A stretch of DNA of 64,000 nucleotides. It comes from Novosphingobium sp. Chol11. Lineage in GTDB: Bacteria > Pseudomonadota > Alphaproteobacteria > Sphingomonadales > Sphingomonadaceae. The position numbers were made by a program, and so were the translations under genes. The notes under the pieces were generated by a model that did not search any database, was not told the DNA's origin, and saw only the letters and a list, made by a program, of their open reading frames with translations. The stretch lies in NCBI RefSeq assembly GCF_945870625.1, contig NZ_CAMBTS010000003.1:1-64000 (forward strand), in the 5' to 3' direction. Positions 1 to 10,302 of this stretch are shown in pieces; position 1 is the stretch's first letter, and each line of letters begins with the position of its first letter.

Positions 1-1232
1 GCAAAGGCAAAGTCGATCGGGGTGCTGCCCTTGGGCAACTGAAACAGCGCACCCTTGGGGGTGAAGGCGAAAATCCGATCCTGATAGATCGCCATCTTGG
101 TATGTTCGAGCAGCTCATCGGGATCGTGGCTGCCTTCGAGAATTTCCACCAGATCGCGCAGCCAGCCGACTTGGCCATCGGGCTTCTGCTTGTTTTTGTA
201 GGCCCAATGCGCGGCCAGCCCGAATTCGTTGGTCTGGTGCATCTCCCCGGTCTTGATCTGCACTTCCACGCGCATCGCGTTGTCATAGATCAGCGCGGTG
301 TGCAGGCTTTTGTAGCCGTTCATCTTAGGCGTGGAGATGTAGTCCTTGAACCGGCCCGGGATCATCTGCCAGGTGCGGTGGAACACGCCGAGCGCCTTGT
401 AGCAGTCATCTTCGGTCTCGGTCCGCACGCGAAACGCCATGATGTCGGTAATCTGTTCAAAGCTGACATGGCGCTCCGCCATCTTGCGCCAGATCGAATA
501 GGGATGCTTCTCGCGCCCCGAAACCTCGACCTTCAATCCCGCCTCGGCCAGCGCCTGCTTGATCGCCAGGGCGATTGAGCCGACTTGCGCGCCCGCCTCG
601 CTGCGGATTGCCGCCAGCCGCCCGGTGATCGTGGCATAGCCGTCGGGCTCCAGCTGCTCGAAGGCGAGGAGCTGCATCTCGCGCATGTACTCATACATGC
701 CCACCCGCTCGGCCAGCGGAGCGTAGATCTCCATCGTCTCGCGCGCGATGCGCAGCCGTTTCTCTCCGCTTTTAATGTAATGCAGCGTGCGCATGTTGTG
801 CAGCCGGTCGGCCAGCTTGACTAGGAGCACGCGCAAGTCTTCGCTCATCGCCAGCAGGAACTTGCGCAGGTTCTCCGCCGCGCGCTCATTGTCGCTCATA
901 GTCTCGATCTTCGAGAGCTTCGTCACCCCGTCGACCAGCCGCGCCACTTCGGGGCCGAACAGACGCTCGACCTCCTCCACCGTGGCCAGCGTGTCCTCCA
1001 CCGTATCGTGGAGCAGCGCGGTAATGATCGTTTCCTGATCGAGCTTCAGTTCGGTCATCAGCCCGGCGACCTCGACCGGATGCGAAAAGTAAGGATCGCC
1101 ACTGGCGCGTTTTTGGGAGCCGTGCTTCTGCACAGTGTAGACATAAGCCCGGTTCAGCATCGCCTCGTCCGCATCCGGATCATAAGCGAGCACCCGCTCG
1201 ACAAGTTCGTACTGGCGCAGCATCAGCACCAT
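1..1232 (-). CDS. RelA/SpoT-family (p)ppGpp synthetase/hydrolase, partial (C-terminus beyond left edge)
   Basis: Reverse strand reads MVLMLRQYELVERVLAYDPDADEAMLNRAYVYTVQKHGSQKRASGDPYFSHPVEVAG...ALLHDTVEDT (HD domain) and, at the left edge, FAFTPKGALFQLPKGSTPIDFAFA (TGS domain). Not in the ORF track because the stop lies outside the window. Confidence 0.9.
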   Translation of the reverse strand, partial: MVLMLRQYELVERVLAYDPDADEAMLNRAYVYTVQKHGSQKRASGDPYFSHPVEVAGLMTELKLDQETIITALLHDTVEDTLATVEEVERLFGPEVARLVDGVTKLSKIETMSDNERAAENLRKFLLAMSEDLRVLLVKLADRLHNMRTLHYIKSGEKRLRIARETMEIYAPLAERVGMYEYMREMQLLAFEQLEPDGYATITGRLAAIRSEAGAQVGSIALAIKQALAEAGLKVEVSGREKHPYSIWRKMAERHVSFEQITDIMAFRVRTETEDDCYKALGVFHRTWQMIPGRFKDYISTPKMNGYKSLHTALIYDNAMRVEVQIKTGEMHQTNEFGLAAHWAYKNKQKPDGQVGWLRDLVEILEGSHDPDELLEHTKMAIYQDRIFAFTPKGALFQLPKGSTPIDFAF

Positions 1233-1336
1233 AGATGGGCGGAGCGCAGCGGTCTCGGCAAGGAGAATCCCGGGCAATCAGCAATTCTTTCATGGAAGTG
1301 TGGTTATTGCGAGGCCGGAAGGACACGGATCGGGCG

Positions 1337-2545
1337 ATGAACAATGGTGCGCGCGGGCTGAAAGTGCTGTTCGAGGCGGTGCGCCGGGGCGATTGGCCGG
1401 GGGCAGAACGCGCGCGCGTCTATGCCGCGATGATCCTGCTCGCCTATTTGCCGATGATCGCCAAAGTCTATGGCGAGGCGACTGGCAAAGTCGGCAGCGA
1501 TTTTCTGGCGTTCTGGGGCGCAGGGCGGCTGATCGTGCAGGGTGTACCTGCGCAGGTCTATAACCTGGCCGCCGAGCAGGCTGCGCAAGGCCAGAGCGGC
1601 ACCGGTCAACTCGTGGCCTAGGTCAGCCCGCCGCCATTCCTGTTCGTCGCTGCGCCGCTCGGATTGATGTCCTATCCCGCCGCGTGGCTGGCCTTTGCCG
1701 CAATCGGCTGGGGCATCTGGTTTGCGGTTTCGCGCCATGCCGCGCCGCGCGGGCTGGTGCTGGCAGTGCTGGCGTTCCCCGGTGCCTATCTGGCCGCCAG
1801 CCACGCCCAAACCGGGTTTATCACCGGGGCGCTGCTGGTGGGCGGCGTGCTGCTTCTAGGGCGCAGGCCGTGGCTGGCAGGCGCTTTGTTCGGCGCGCTC
1901 GTCATCAAGCCGCATCTGGCGCTCATGGTGCCGCTGTGGCTGCTGGCCGGGCGGCAATGGCGCGCGCTGGCGGGCGGAGCGCTCAGCGCTGCGCTGCTGT
2001 GCCTCGCGTCGCTGGCCGCTTTCGGGTGGCAAACCTGGGCGGCATGGCCGCAAGCCTTCGCCGTCAGCCGCGAATTGATGGCGCAGGGCAGCGCCGCCGA
2101 ATTCTGGCTGCGCATGTGCACGCCCTATGCGGCCTTGCGCCTGTTTGCCGGGCCCGGCGGCGCGCTGGCGGGGCAAGCTGTGCTGACGCTGCTGTGCGCC
2201 GTATTGACCATGCTGGCATGGCGGCGCACCCGCGATGCACAGGCCACCGGTGCGATCATGCTCGCCGCCACCGCGCTCGGCTCGCCCTATCTGTTCAGCT
2301 ATGATCTGCCATTTTTGATCCAGCCCGTGATGTGGATTGCTGGGCAAGCGCTCGCCGGGAGTTGGCGCGCATGGGAAAAGCCCGCGATCATCGTCTTATG
2401 GCTATCCCCCCTTGCCACCCGCGCGCTGGCGCTGCCGCTGGGTATCAACCTCATGCCTTTGGCCGCCGCCGGGTTGGTTGCGCTCGTGTGGATGCGGCTA
2501 CCAAATGCGAGCGGCAAGCTATCCTTGGCCAGCGAACTTGATTAG
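1337..2545 (+). pseudogene. GT87/DUF2029-like polytopic membrane glycosyltransferase interrupted by in-frame TAG at 1619-1621
   Basis: MNNGARGLKVLFEAVRR...GSDFLAFWGAGRLIVQG...QLVA* followed in the same frame by VSPPPFLFVAAPLGLMSYPAAWLAF... to 2545; hydrophobic multi-TM protein with DUF2029-like FLAFW and PPPFL motifs. Confidence 0.65.
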
Positions 2546-2678
2546 TGACCGCCGGCACGACCGCGTTTGATTGCCAACCTACCCTAGCCGATGAGACGGT
2601 GCGCCTGCGTCCGTTGCAGCCGCCCAAAAGGCCATCCGATTCCGATCTCGTCTTGGCAAGTCAGGCTCGATATCCAGC

Positions 2679-3887
2679 TTAACGCCCTATTTGGCGGATC
2701 AATTCCGCCGTCAGGTATAGTCGGCGCGGCACGGCATCTAGCGAGACATACTCCGCATCGCCGGTGTGATAGCCATAGCCCGGCAGACCGAGAGCCTCGA
2801 TCACCGGCACGCCTGCTAACGCGGCATAGCCCGCATCGGTGCCGCCGCCCCAACGATCTTTCACCTCGATCGCCGCCCCAAGATCGGCATAAATCGCGCG
2901 CGCGCGGTCGATCAGCAGATTGCCTGCCGAGGTTGCGGTGAATGGCGGCCGGTTCACCCTCACCTCCACGGAAACCTGCGCTCCCGCCAAAGTCGGCAGC
3001 GCCAGCCTCTTGGCTATCTCGCTGCGAAACGCATCGATATCGGTGACGCTCGCCGTGCGTAGATCGCCGCTGAGCACCACACTGTCGGGGATGATATTGC
3101 GCGCCGGGCGCTGCTGGTTGATCACTGTCCAGTTGAAACGCTGTTTGCCTGGGCCCAGATCAAGATCTTTGGTCTTACGGATCACCTCGGCGGCTTCGAC
3201 CAGCGCATTGATGCCCTGTTCGGGCGAAACGCCGGCATGCGCGGACTTGCCGGTGATCGTGACAATGACGGTGTTCGTACCCGATGTGCCGCGCAGAAAG
3301 GTTTCAGCAATGCCTGTCGGCTCGAACGAGAGCACCGCATCTTTGCCGCGCGCCAGTTCGGTGATGATCGCGCCGGAGCCCTTCGATCCGGTTTCCTCAT
3401 CCGGGTTGATGGCAATGGTCAGCGTCTTGAAATCTCTCGGCCCGAGCAAGGCAAGCGCGTGAAGAATCACGGCAAGGCCCCCTTTGTCATCCGCAATTCC
3501 CGGACCATAAGCCCGCGCGCCCTCCAGCCGGAACGGTGCACGGGCCAGCGCGCCGCGCTGATAGACCGTATCCATATGCCCGATCAGCAGCAGGTTTCCG
3601 CGCCCGGTGCCCGCCATCCGCGCCACGAGAATATCGCCGACTGTGCCGGGCAAAGGCTTGATCCGCTCGACATTTGCACCAAGTGCCGCGAATCGGGCGC
3701 CGAGATAGTTCGCCGCTGCAGCCAAGCCTTCCGCATCGCCCGAACCAGTCTCGATATTGACCAGTTGTTCAAGCGTCGCCGTCAATTGGGATACTTGCGC
3801 CCCGGCAGCATCAAGCAATGCCTTGTCAGGTGCAGCGCGCGCGGGGTTTGCCAGCAAAACTGCAACTATCAGGGCAATGCGGCGCAT
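2679..3887 (-). CDS. M20 family metallopeptidase (glutamate carboxypeptidase-like), secreted
   Basis: Signal peptide MRRIALIVAVLLANPARA; GHMDTVY, GIADDKGG, NPDEETGSKGS, GGGTDAGYAA motifs of M20 enzymes. Confidence 0.85.
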   Translation of the reverse strand: MRRIALIVAVLLANPARAAPDKALLDAAGAQVSQLTATLEQLVNIETGSGDAEGLAAAANYLGARFAALGANVERIKPLPGTVGDILVARMAGTGRGNLLLIGHMDTVYQRGALARAPFRLEGARAYGPGIADDKGGLAVILHALALLGPRDFKTLTIAINPDEETGSKGSGAIITELARGKDAVLSFEPTGIAETFLRGTSGTNTVIVTITGKSAHAGVSPEQGINALVEAAEVIRKTKDLDLGPGKQRFNWTVINQQRPARNIIPDSVVLSGDLRTASVTDIDAFRSEIAKRLALPTLAGAQVSVEVRVNRPPFTATSAGNLLIDRARAIYADLGAAIEVKDRWGGGTDAGYAALAGVPVIEALGLPGYGYHTGDAEYVSLDAVPRRLYLTAELIRQIGR

Positions 3888-3966
3888 GATGTTTCCCGGA
3901 ATTATGTAAAGTATCTGTCGCCAGCCAGTAAGCGCTGACTGGGGTTCACCAATCCGTAGACCACCT

Positions 3967-4545
3967 CTAGCGGATATCCGCCAGAATGAATGAGATCGCA
4001 ACTCCCAGCATTACAATCGCAAAGACCCTGCGAACAAGCTTGGTGCGCGCCGGATCGCTGACCCACCGATTAGCTTTGCTCCCTGCCAGAACGATAGCAA
4101 GGTGTATCGTCGTCGCGATCGTCGCACTGATTAGCGAGAAAGCCAACGCCGCACTGATGCCCAAGGTTGCCCCGCGCATGAATTCCGGCGCGACGACCAG
4201 AAAGAAAATGTAAGCCTTGGGGTTGAGCAAATTGATCATCGCGCCGGTCAAAAAGGAGTGGCGGGCGGTATCACTGCGGCGCGGACCTTGCGCATTCTCC
4301 TCGGCACCCCGCCACGCCTCAATCGCGAGCCAAACCATCATCGCCGCACCCGCGACCCGCAGGCCATTCCATAGCTGCGGCGCGGTCTGCAAGAGTGCCG
4401 CGAGCCCCAGTGCGGCGAGCACGCCATTGCACAGCAGCCCCAGAGCGACACCTCCTACCGCCGCCAGACCAGACCGTCGTCCTTCGGTCGCGGCAAGGCC
4501 GGCAAGCCACGCCATGTTGGGACCGGGTGTTAGCTCGATCAGCAA
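3967..4545 (-). CDS. LysE family translocator
   Basis: ELTPGPNMAWL near N-terminus, NLLNPKAYIFFLVVAPEF; six-TM profile. Start may lie slightly upstream (non-ATG). Confidence 0.8.
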   Translation of the reverse strand: MLIELTPGPNMAWLAGLAATEGRRSGLAAVGGVALGLLCNGVLAALGLAALLQTAPQLWNGLRVAGAAMMVWLAIEAWRGAEENAQGPRRSDTARHSFLTGAMINLLNPKAYIFFLVVAPEFMRGATLGISAALAFSLISATIATTIHLAIVLAGSKANRWVSDPARTKLVRRVFAIVMLGVAISFILADIR

Positions 4546-4610
4546 AACAGCGAGTGCAAAACCAAGGTAATCCAGAGCGCGCTGCCCTCCGTGCGACTGC
4601 CGCTAAGGCG

Positions 4611-5240
4611 TTATCCCAACACCGGCGCATGCGGCGCGCTGCCTGTCGGCAGCAGTCCGGCAAACCTGGGATCGGGAAAGACCTCGACATACCGCTCATA
4701 GGGCACAAATCCCTGCCCCATATAGAACGGCAGCGCCCGGGCGTCGTCGAGCGTGCAAGTATGCACCCACACCCGCTCGATCCCCGTAACCCACGCCAGT
4801 TGCAGGGTCCGCCGCATCAGCCACTTGCCCAGACCTTTGCCAGTCGCGCCGGGGATCAGCCCAAAAAACGCGATCTCACTCTCGCGGTCCACGCGGAAAT
4901 CCAGCTCCAACATGCCCACTTCTACACCCGCGCGATCGACCACGGCATAAAGCTGCACCCGGGGATCATGGATGATCTCCGCCAGTTCCGCATCGCCCAG
5001 CACCAGCCGCGACCACCAGATCCACGGCGCGCCAACCCGGCGATAGAGCATGCGGTATTTCTCGGGCGCGGTGTCTTTCCAACGCACCAATTGCACCGGC
5101 ACATCCTGCTCGGGCACCAGCCGCGTAAGCCCTTGCGGTGCCTCCAGCATTTCCAACGCGGTCACCACACAGGGCAGATCGCCCGGCGCAATCGCATGAG
5201 ACCCGGCGGCGAGCGGTGTTACATGGTCGGGGATCATCAC
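4611..5240 (-). CDS. GNAT family N-acetyltransferase
   Basis: GLIPGATGKGLGKWLM acetyl-CoA loop; LPFYMGQGFVPYERY. Confidence 0.8.
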   Translation of the reverse strand: MMIPDHVTPLAAGSHAIAPGDLPCVVTALEMLEAPQGLTRLVPEQDVPVQLVRWKDTAPEKYRMLYRRVGAPWIWWSRLVLGDAELAEIIHDPRVQLYAVVDRAGVEVGMLELDFRVDRESEIAFFGLIPGATGKGLGKWLMRRTLQLAWVTGIERVWVHTCTLDDARALPFYMGQGFVPYERYVEVFPDPRFAGLLPTGSAPHAPVLG

Positions 5241-5255
5241 AGCGCCAACCGGAGC

Positions 5256-6119
5256 TCAGGTCCACACTGCCTCTGGCGGAAGGCTCATCAGGATCGCATC
5301 GATATTGCCCCCGGTCTTGAGGCCGAACAGCGTGCCCCGGTCATACACCAGATTGAACTCGGCATAGCGGCCGCGCCATTCGAGCTGCTGCAGCTTGTCT
5401 TCGGGGGTCCAGGCCATGTCCATGCGCCGCCGCACCAGACGCGGGTAAACATTCAAGAACGCTTCACCAACATCGCGCGTAAATGCAAAATTCGCCTCGA
5501 ACGCAGCGCTGTCCGGGCATTCGAGGTGATCGTAGAAAATCCCGCCAACGCCGCGATGAACCTTGCGGTGGGGAATGTAGAAATACTCGTCCGCCCATTT
5601 TTTAAAGCGCTCATAGTAATCTGCGCCATGGCGATCGCATGCGGCCTGGTAGGCGGCATGGAAATCGGCGGTATCTTCGGCATAGGGCAGCGGCGGATTA
5701 AGGTCGCCGCCTCCGCCAAACCAGGCCTTGCTGGTGACCAGAAACCGGGTGTTCATGTGGACAGCGGGCACATGCGGGTTGGCCATATGCGCCACCAGAC
5801 TGATGCCTGTCGCGGAAAATCCGGGGTTCTCGGCATCTGCGCCGTTGATCGATGCGGCAAAGGCAGGATCGAAGCTGCCGTGAACGGTCGAGACATTGAC
5901 CCCGACTTTCTCGAACACTTTGCCCTTCATCAATCCTTGAACGCCGCCGCCCCCATCAGCCTCGGCATCGCCGTCCTGCACCCGGTTCCAGCGGGTGAAG
6001 GCGAACGCAGCGTCGCTCCCGGCCTCGCGTTCGATCGCCTCGAACTCGGCGCAAATGCGGTCCCGCAAGCTTTCAAACCATGCGCGTGCGCGCGCCGAGC
6101 GTTCGTTGATGTCCGTCAT
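5256..6119 (-). CDS. hemF: Oxygen-dependent coproporphyrinogen III oxidase
   Basis: FTRWNRVQDGDAEADGGGGVQGLMKGKVFEKVGVNVSTVHG, HMNTRFLVTSKAWFGGGGDLNP, YIPHRKVHRGVGGIFYDHLE, EWRGRYAEFNLVYDRGTLFGLKTGGNIDAILMSLPP. Confidence 0.95.
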   Translation of the reverse strand: MTDINERSARARAWFESLRDRICAEFEAIEREAGSDAAFAFTRWNRVQDGDAEADGGGGVQGLMKGKVFEKVGVNVSTVHGSFDPAFAASINGADAENPGFSATGISLVAHMANPHVPAVHMNTRFLVTSKAWFGGGGDLNPPLPYAEDTADFHAAYQAACDRHGADYYERFKKWADEYFYIPHRKVHRGVGGIFYDHLECPDSAAFEANFAFTRDVGEAFLNVYPRLVRRRMDMAWTPEDKLQQLEWRGRYAEFNLVYDRGTLFGLKTGGNIDAILMSLPPEAVWT

Positions 6120-6164
6120 GCGCATGCTCTTGCCAAGCCGGAGCCGATCCGGCAAGAGCAAGAA

Positions 6165-6887
6165 ATGGTTCCCGTTTCGTTCGCCCCATTCGGCTTCGCC
6201 AACCGCGAGTTTGCGCTAGGCCCTGCGCGCGCGCTGTATTGGGCGGAGGAGCGCGCGCTGCTGGTCGCCGATCTCCATCTTGAAAAGGCCAGCTACTTTG
6301 CCAGCTACGGCCAGATGCTACCCCCTTATGACAGCCGCGAAACGCTCAGCCGCGTGGCGCGGGCGCTCAAGGCTTCGGGCGCGCGCCGGGTGTTCTGTCT
6401 CGGCGATAATTTTCATGACAGCGGCGGGCCAGACCGGCTTGAACCTGAAGCGGCGAGCATGCTCCGCGTTCTCGCCAGGCTGGTCGATTGGGTGTGGATT
6501 ACGGGCAATCACGATTGCAAGAATGGCAAAGCGCCGGGCAATTACCTACGCGAACTTGATGTCGCCGGAGTGATCCTGCGCCACGAAGCCAACCCCGGCG
6601 AAGTGCGGCCAGAGCTCTCGGGCCATTTCCATCCACGGCTGCGGATCAACGCGCGCGGCCGCCATATCGCGCGGCCCTGCGCGGTAACGAGCGAGAGCAA
6701 GCTCATTCTGCCCGCGTTCGGCGCGTTTACCGGCGGAATGGACGCTGCAGACCCGGCGATCACCGACGCGATGCAACCGGCGCAAGCGATCGACGCGCTA
6801 GTCCCTGCGTCAGGGCGGCTGGCGCGATTTGCGCTGTGGCGTGCTCCGCATGGCATGCAAACCGCCGCAAAGCTGGCGTGCGCATGA
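6165..6887 (+). CDS. pdeM: Ligase-associated DNA damage response endonuclease PdeM-like metallophosphoesterase
   Basis: VADLHLEKASYFASYGQMLPPYDS, LGDNFHD, ITGNHD, LSGHFHPR metallophosphoesterase motifs; ATG at 6165 inside longer ORF 4395..6887. Confidence 0.8.
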   Translation: MVPVSFAPFGFANREFALGPARALYWAEERALLVADLHLEKASYFASYGQMLPPYDSRETLSRVARALKASGARRVFCLGDNFHDSGGPDRLEPEAASMLRVLARLVDWVWITGNHDCKNGKAPGNYLRELDVAGVILRHEANPGEVRPELSGHFHPRLRINARGRHIARPCAVTSESKLILPAFGAFTGGMDAADPAITDAMQPAQAIDALVPASGRLARFALWRAPHGMQTAAKLACA

Positions 6888-7033
6888 TCTTGCCTTGATC
6901 ATCTCGGGGCATGGTCCCATCTGTTAACCTTCGCGCTTTATCTACAAGTGCTTTATGGTAAGAGCGCTTGAGTCCGCGCCGCGCGTGCGCGTTCGTTTCG
7001 TCGATCATGTCAACAATTCCAGGAGAGAGCACA

Positions 7034-7576
7034 ATAGCTACCCCACCCCGGCGCAGTATGGCGCCCCCCATCAAGAGCGGACCCCGCTACAACACGCTCA
7101 TTGTCTCGCCAAAAGTGCGCGTTATCGATGAGAATGGCGAAAATATCGGTGTGATGTACACCCGAGAAGCGATCGAACAGGCGGCCGAAGTCGGTCTCGA
7201 CCTTGTTGAAGTGTCGCCGAACGCCGATCCGCCGGTCTGCAAATTTCTTGATGTCGGCAAATTCCGGTACGAGGCGCAGAAAAAGGCCAACCTCGCCCGC
7301 AAAAGCCAAAAGACGCAGGAGATCAAAGAGATCAAGATGCGCCCCAACATCGACGATCACGACTATGACACCAAGATGCGCAGCGTGACCAAATTCCTTG
7401 AAGAGGGCGACAAGGTCAAACTCACGCTCCGGTTCCGCGGGCGCGAGCTTGCGCACCAGCAGCTGGGCATGAACCTTTTGCGCAAAGTGCAGGAAGATGT
7501 CGCAGAGATCGCCAAGATCGAAGCCTTTCCCCGCATGGAAGGCCGCCAGATGCTCATGGTGCTCGCACCTAAGTAA
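7034..7576 (+). CDS. infC: Translation initiation factor IF-3, apparent non-canonical AUA start
   Basis: [25 protein letters not shown]...[26 protein letters not shown]...[49 protein letters not shown] (7021-7027) is positioned for ATA at 7034. Confidence 0.9.
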   Translation: MATPPRRSMAPPIKSGPRYNTLIVSPKVRVIDENGENIGVMYTREAIEQAAEVGLDLVEVSPNADPPVCKFLDVGKFRYEAQKKANLARKSQKTQEIKEIKMRPNIDDHDYDTKMRSVTKFLEEGDKVKLTLRFRGRELAHQQLGMNLLRKVQEDVAEIAKIEAFPRMEGRQMLMVLAPK

Positions 7577-7600
7577 CACTCCGAATTGATCTCTTCATAA

Positions 7601-7635
7601 CAAGGGCGCGCCTCACCAGCGCGCCCTTGTTTGTT
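7601..7635 (+). terminator. Rho-independent terminator after infC
   Basis: CAAGGGCGCG (7601-7610) / CGCGCCCTTG (7620-7629), 10-bp perfect stem with 9-nt loop, followed by TTTGTT. Confidence 0.8.
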
Positions 7636-7855
7636 CGATCCGCGGGCTGCGGATGATGTGGCAATTGTGCACCTGCGAGCACTTTTCTTGGCAGCGGCGC
7701 TTCAAAGGGTTGACCTCCTTTGCCGCCTGCGCAATTGAGCTTTTGTCCGGGGTTGATCAGTCTCCGTGCCAAGCGCGATTGAAAGTGCGGGCACAGGAAA
7801 GGCAGACGGCTCGGAAGCAGGACGGAATATCGCTCTTTATTGTTGGAGGATATTC

Positions 7856-8695
7856 ATGCGTACTTCTTTTCTTGGCCTCGCTTTGGCACTGGCCGCCGCC
7901 ACCCCTGCTTTTGCAGATGAAGCTGCTCCCCCCAAAGATGTCACCGTAACCGGCAGCGTCACGCTGATCTCCGATTATCGGTTCCGCGGCGTCTCTCAAT
8001 CAGACAAAGGTCCGGCAATTCAAGGCGGTATCACCGTCGCGCACAAAAGCGGCGCTTATGTGGGCATGTGGGCTTCGAACCTTGCCGGTTGGGGCCAGTT
8101 CGGCGGCGCCAACATGGAACTCGATTTGATCGCAGGTTATGCCAGAACGTTCGGAAGCGCCACGGTCGACGTCGGCGTCACCTGGTACATGTATCCGGCC
8201 GGCTCGGACTTTACCGACTTCGGTGAGCCTTACGTGAAGGTCAGCGGCATGGTCGGGCCGGTCAAGCTCCTGGCAGGCGTTGCTTATGCACCCAAGCAAC
8301 AGGCTCTTGGCCAGTGGTACAACACCGGCGCATCCAATGGCACGGGCATCCCGGATCGCCCTAATGCTGCCTATGACAACCTCTATGTCTGGGGCGATGT
8401 CTCGGGCGGCGTGCCGAACACCCCGATCACGCTCAAAGCGCACCTCGGTTACTCGAGGGGCAACCCCGGGCTCGGGCCAAATGGCACCAGCGTCGCACCG
8501 ACTGGCAAGTACTTCGATTGGCTGGTCGGCGCCGATGTTGCCGTTTATGGACCGCTGACGGTGGGCGTGGCCTATGTCGACACCGACATTACCAGAGCCG
8601 GTTCGGCTTATCTGCTGCCGAATTTCTCGTCGACCAAGAACGGCTCGTCGATCTCCGACTCCAAAGTGCTCGTTTCGATCACGGCCGCATTCTAA
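7856..8695 (+). CDS. TorF family putative porin
   Basis: Signal peptide MRTSFLGLALALAAATPAFA; VTGSVTLISDYRFRGVSQSDKGPAIQGGITV, typical of TorF/Gcw_chp porins; terminal Phe. Confidence 0.85.
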   Translation: MRTSFLGLALALAAATPAFADEAAPPKDVTVTGSVTLISDYRFRGVSQSDKGPAIQGGITVAHKSGAYVGMWASNLAGWGQFGGANMELDLIAGYARTFGSATVDVGVTWYMYPAGSDFTDFGEPYVKVSGMVGPVKLLAGVAYAPKQQALGQWYNTGASNGTGIPDRPNAAYDNLYVWGDVSGGVPNTPITLKAHLGYSRGNPGLGPNGTSVAPTGKYFDWLVGADVAVYGPLTVGVAYVDTDITRAGSAYLLPNFSSTKNGSSISDSKVLVSITAAF

Positions 8696-8706
8696 CCAGC
8701 CGCAAA

Positions 8707-8742
8707 CAGTGGCGGCTTCGGCATAAACCGGGGCCGCCACTG
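8707..8742 (+). terminator. Possible stem-loop terminator after porin gene
   Basis: CAGTGGCGGC (8707-8716) / GCCGCCACTG (8733-8742) 10-bp perfect stem, 16-nt loop; no clear T-tract. Confidence 0.4.
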
Positions 8743-8831
8743 CCACGCGAGCGGTTGAGAACGCCCCCTTCCCCCGCCCCCGCCCGCTCTGCTAGGCCCG
8801 GGCGACAAAATGCGGGGGCGACAAACATCAC

Positions 8832-10247
8832 ATGAATTCGCGTTCAATCGCCCTTGCCGTCGGGCCACTCGGCTTTATCGCCACGCTCCTGCTCGCCGCG
8901 CCTGCGGGCATGCCGCTGACTGCTTGGCAAACGGCGGGCCTTGTCTGGTGGATTGCCGTCTGGTGGATGACCGAGGCACTGCCGCTATCGGCCACCGCGA
9001 TGTTGCCGTTCATCGTGCTGCCGCTCATCGGTGTCACCGATGCCAACAAGACCGCCTCGGCCTATTATTCTCCCATCATGTTCCTGTTCATCGGCGGCGC
9101 ATTTCTGGCGCTGGCGATCGAGCGCACCGGGCTGCACCGCCGCCTAGCGCTGGCGATGCTGGCGCGCGCGGGCTCGAGCCCGGCGCGGCTGCTGTTTGCA
9201 GTGATGGCTGCCACCGCCACGATCTCGATGTTCATTTCGAACACCTCGACCGCGCTCATCATGATGCCGATGGCGCTGGCCATCCTTGCCTCGGGCGGGG
9301 TTAAACCGGGCGAGACGAATGGCATGGCGGGCGCATTGCCGATGGGCGTCGCCTTTGCCGCCACGCTAGGCGGCTATGGCACGATCGTCGGCACACCCAC
9401 CAATGCCATCGCCGTCGCCCTGCTTGATCGCACGCTGGGGGTGAAGATCAGCTTCATCGAATGGTCGCTGTTCGGCCTGCCGGTGGTCCTCATCGGGTTG
9501 CCGCTCGCCGCGTGGATCATTGCCAGTGTCCACGCTTTGCGCGATGATACCTTCGATCCCGAAGCAGCCCGCGGCGCCATCGAACATTCGGTCAGCTGGA
9601 CCGTGCCTGAGCGACGCTTGGTCCCAGTCTTCGCGCTGGCCGTTGCCGCCTGGGTAACGCTGCCGCTCACGCAGACGCTCTTTCCCAAAGGCGGACTGAC
9701 CGATGGCACAATCGCCGCCATTGCCGGGCTTGTGCTATTCGTGCTGCCCGATGGCACCGGGCGCGCGATGCTCACCTGGAAAGAGGCGAACCGCGCACCG
9801 TGGGATGTGGTGCTCATGTTCGGCGGCGGGCTCAGCCTCGCCATGGGCATGGACGCCTCCGGGCTCAGCGATTGGCTGGGCACGGCGATGCTCCCCCTTG
9901 CCGCCGTGCCGCTGCCGATTGTCGCGCTGGTGCTGGTCGCGTTCGTCATCGTCGTCACTGAATTTGCCAGCAACATCGCGGCTGCCAGCGGGATCATGCC
10001 TGTCGTCGCGGCGCTGTGCGGCGCGCTCAATGCCGATCCCATCCTGCTGGCGCTGCCTGCCGCGCTCGCCGCGAGCTGGGGTTTCATGCTTCCAGCGGGG
10101 ACCGGGCCGAATGCCTTGGCATGGAGCACCGGGCATATCGCCATGCCGCGCGTGCTGCGCGCCGGATTGATGTTCGATCTGGCAGGCGCGGTGCTGATCG
10201 TTGCTGTGGTCTGGGGCATGGCCTGGCTGATGCGCGCGCTGATCTGA
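8832..10247 (+). CDS. SLC13/DASS family sodium-coupled anion symporter
   Basis: Polytopic; ISMFISNTSTALIMMPMALAI, GTIVGTPTNAIAVALL, VVTEFASNIAAASGIMPV, LPAGTGPNALAWSTGHI motifs. Confidence 0.85.
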   Translation: MNSRSIALAVGPLGFIATLLLAAPAGMPLTAWQTAGLVWWIAVWWMTEALPLSATAMLPFIVLPLIGVTDANKTASAYYSPIMFLFIGGAFLALAIERTGLHRRLALAMLARAGSSPARLLFAVMAATATISMFISNTSTALIMMPMALAILASGGVKPGETNGMAGALPMGVAFAATLGGYGTIVGTPTNAIAVALLDRTLGVKISFIEWSLFGLPVVLIGLPLAAWIIASVHALRDDTFDPEAARGAIEHSVSWTVPERRLVPVFALAVAAWVTLPLTQTLFPKGGLTDGTIAAIAGLVLFVLPDGTGRAMLTWKEANRAPWDVVLMFGGGLSLAMGMDASGLSDWLGTAMLPLAAVPLPIVALVLVAFVIVVTEFASNIAAASGIMPVVAALCGALNADPILLALPAALAASWGFMLPAGTGPNALAWSTGHIAMPRVLRAGLMFDLAGAVLIVAVVWGMAWLMRALI

Positions 10248-10302
10248 ACCGCGCTGGACACAGCGGCGCGCCTGCGCCACCATCACGATCAAGGGGGCGC
10301 TG

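Noticed and set aside
4395-6164. First ~590 codons of the 830-aa + strand ORF (4395..6887)
   Set aside because: Antisense to lysE, GNAT and hemF, whose translations are clearly real; only the part from the ATG at 6165 (pdeM-like) shows family motifs. High-GC antisense open frame.
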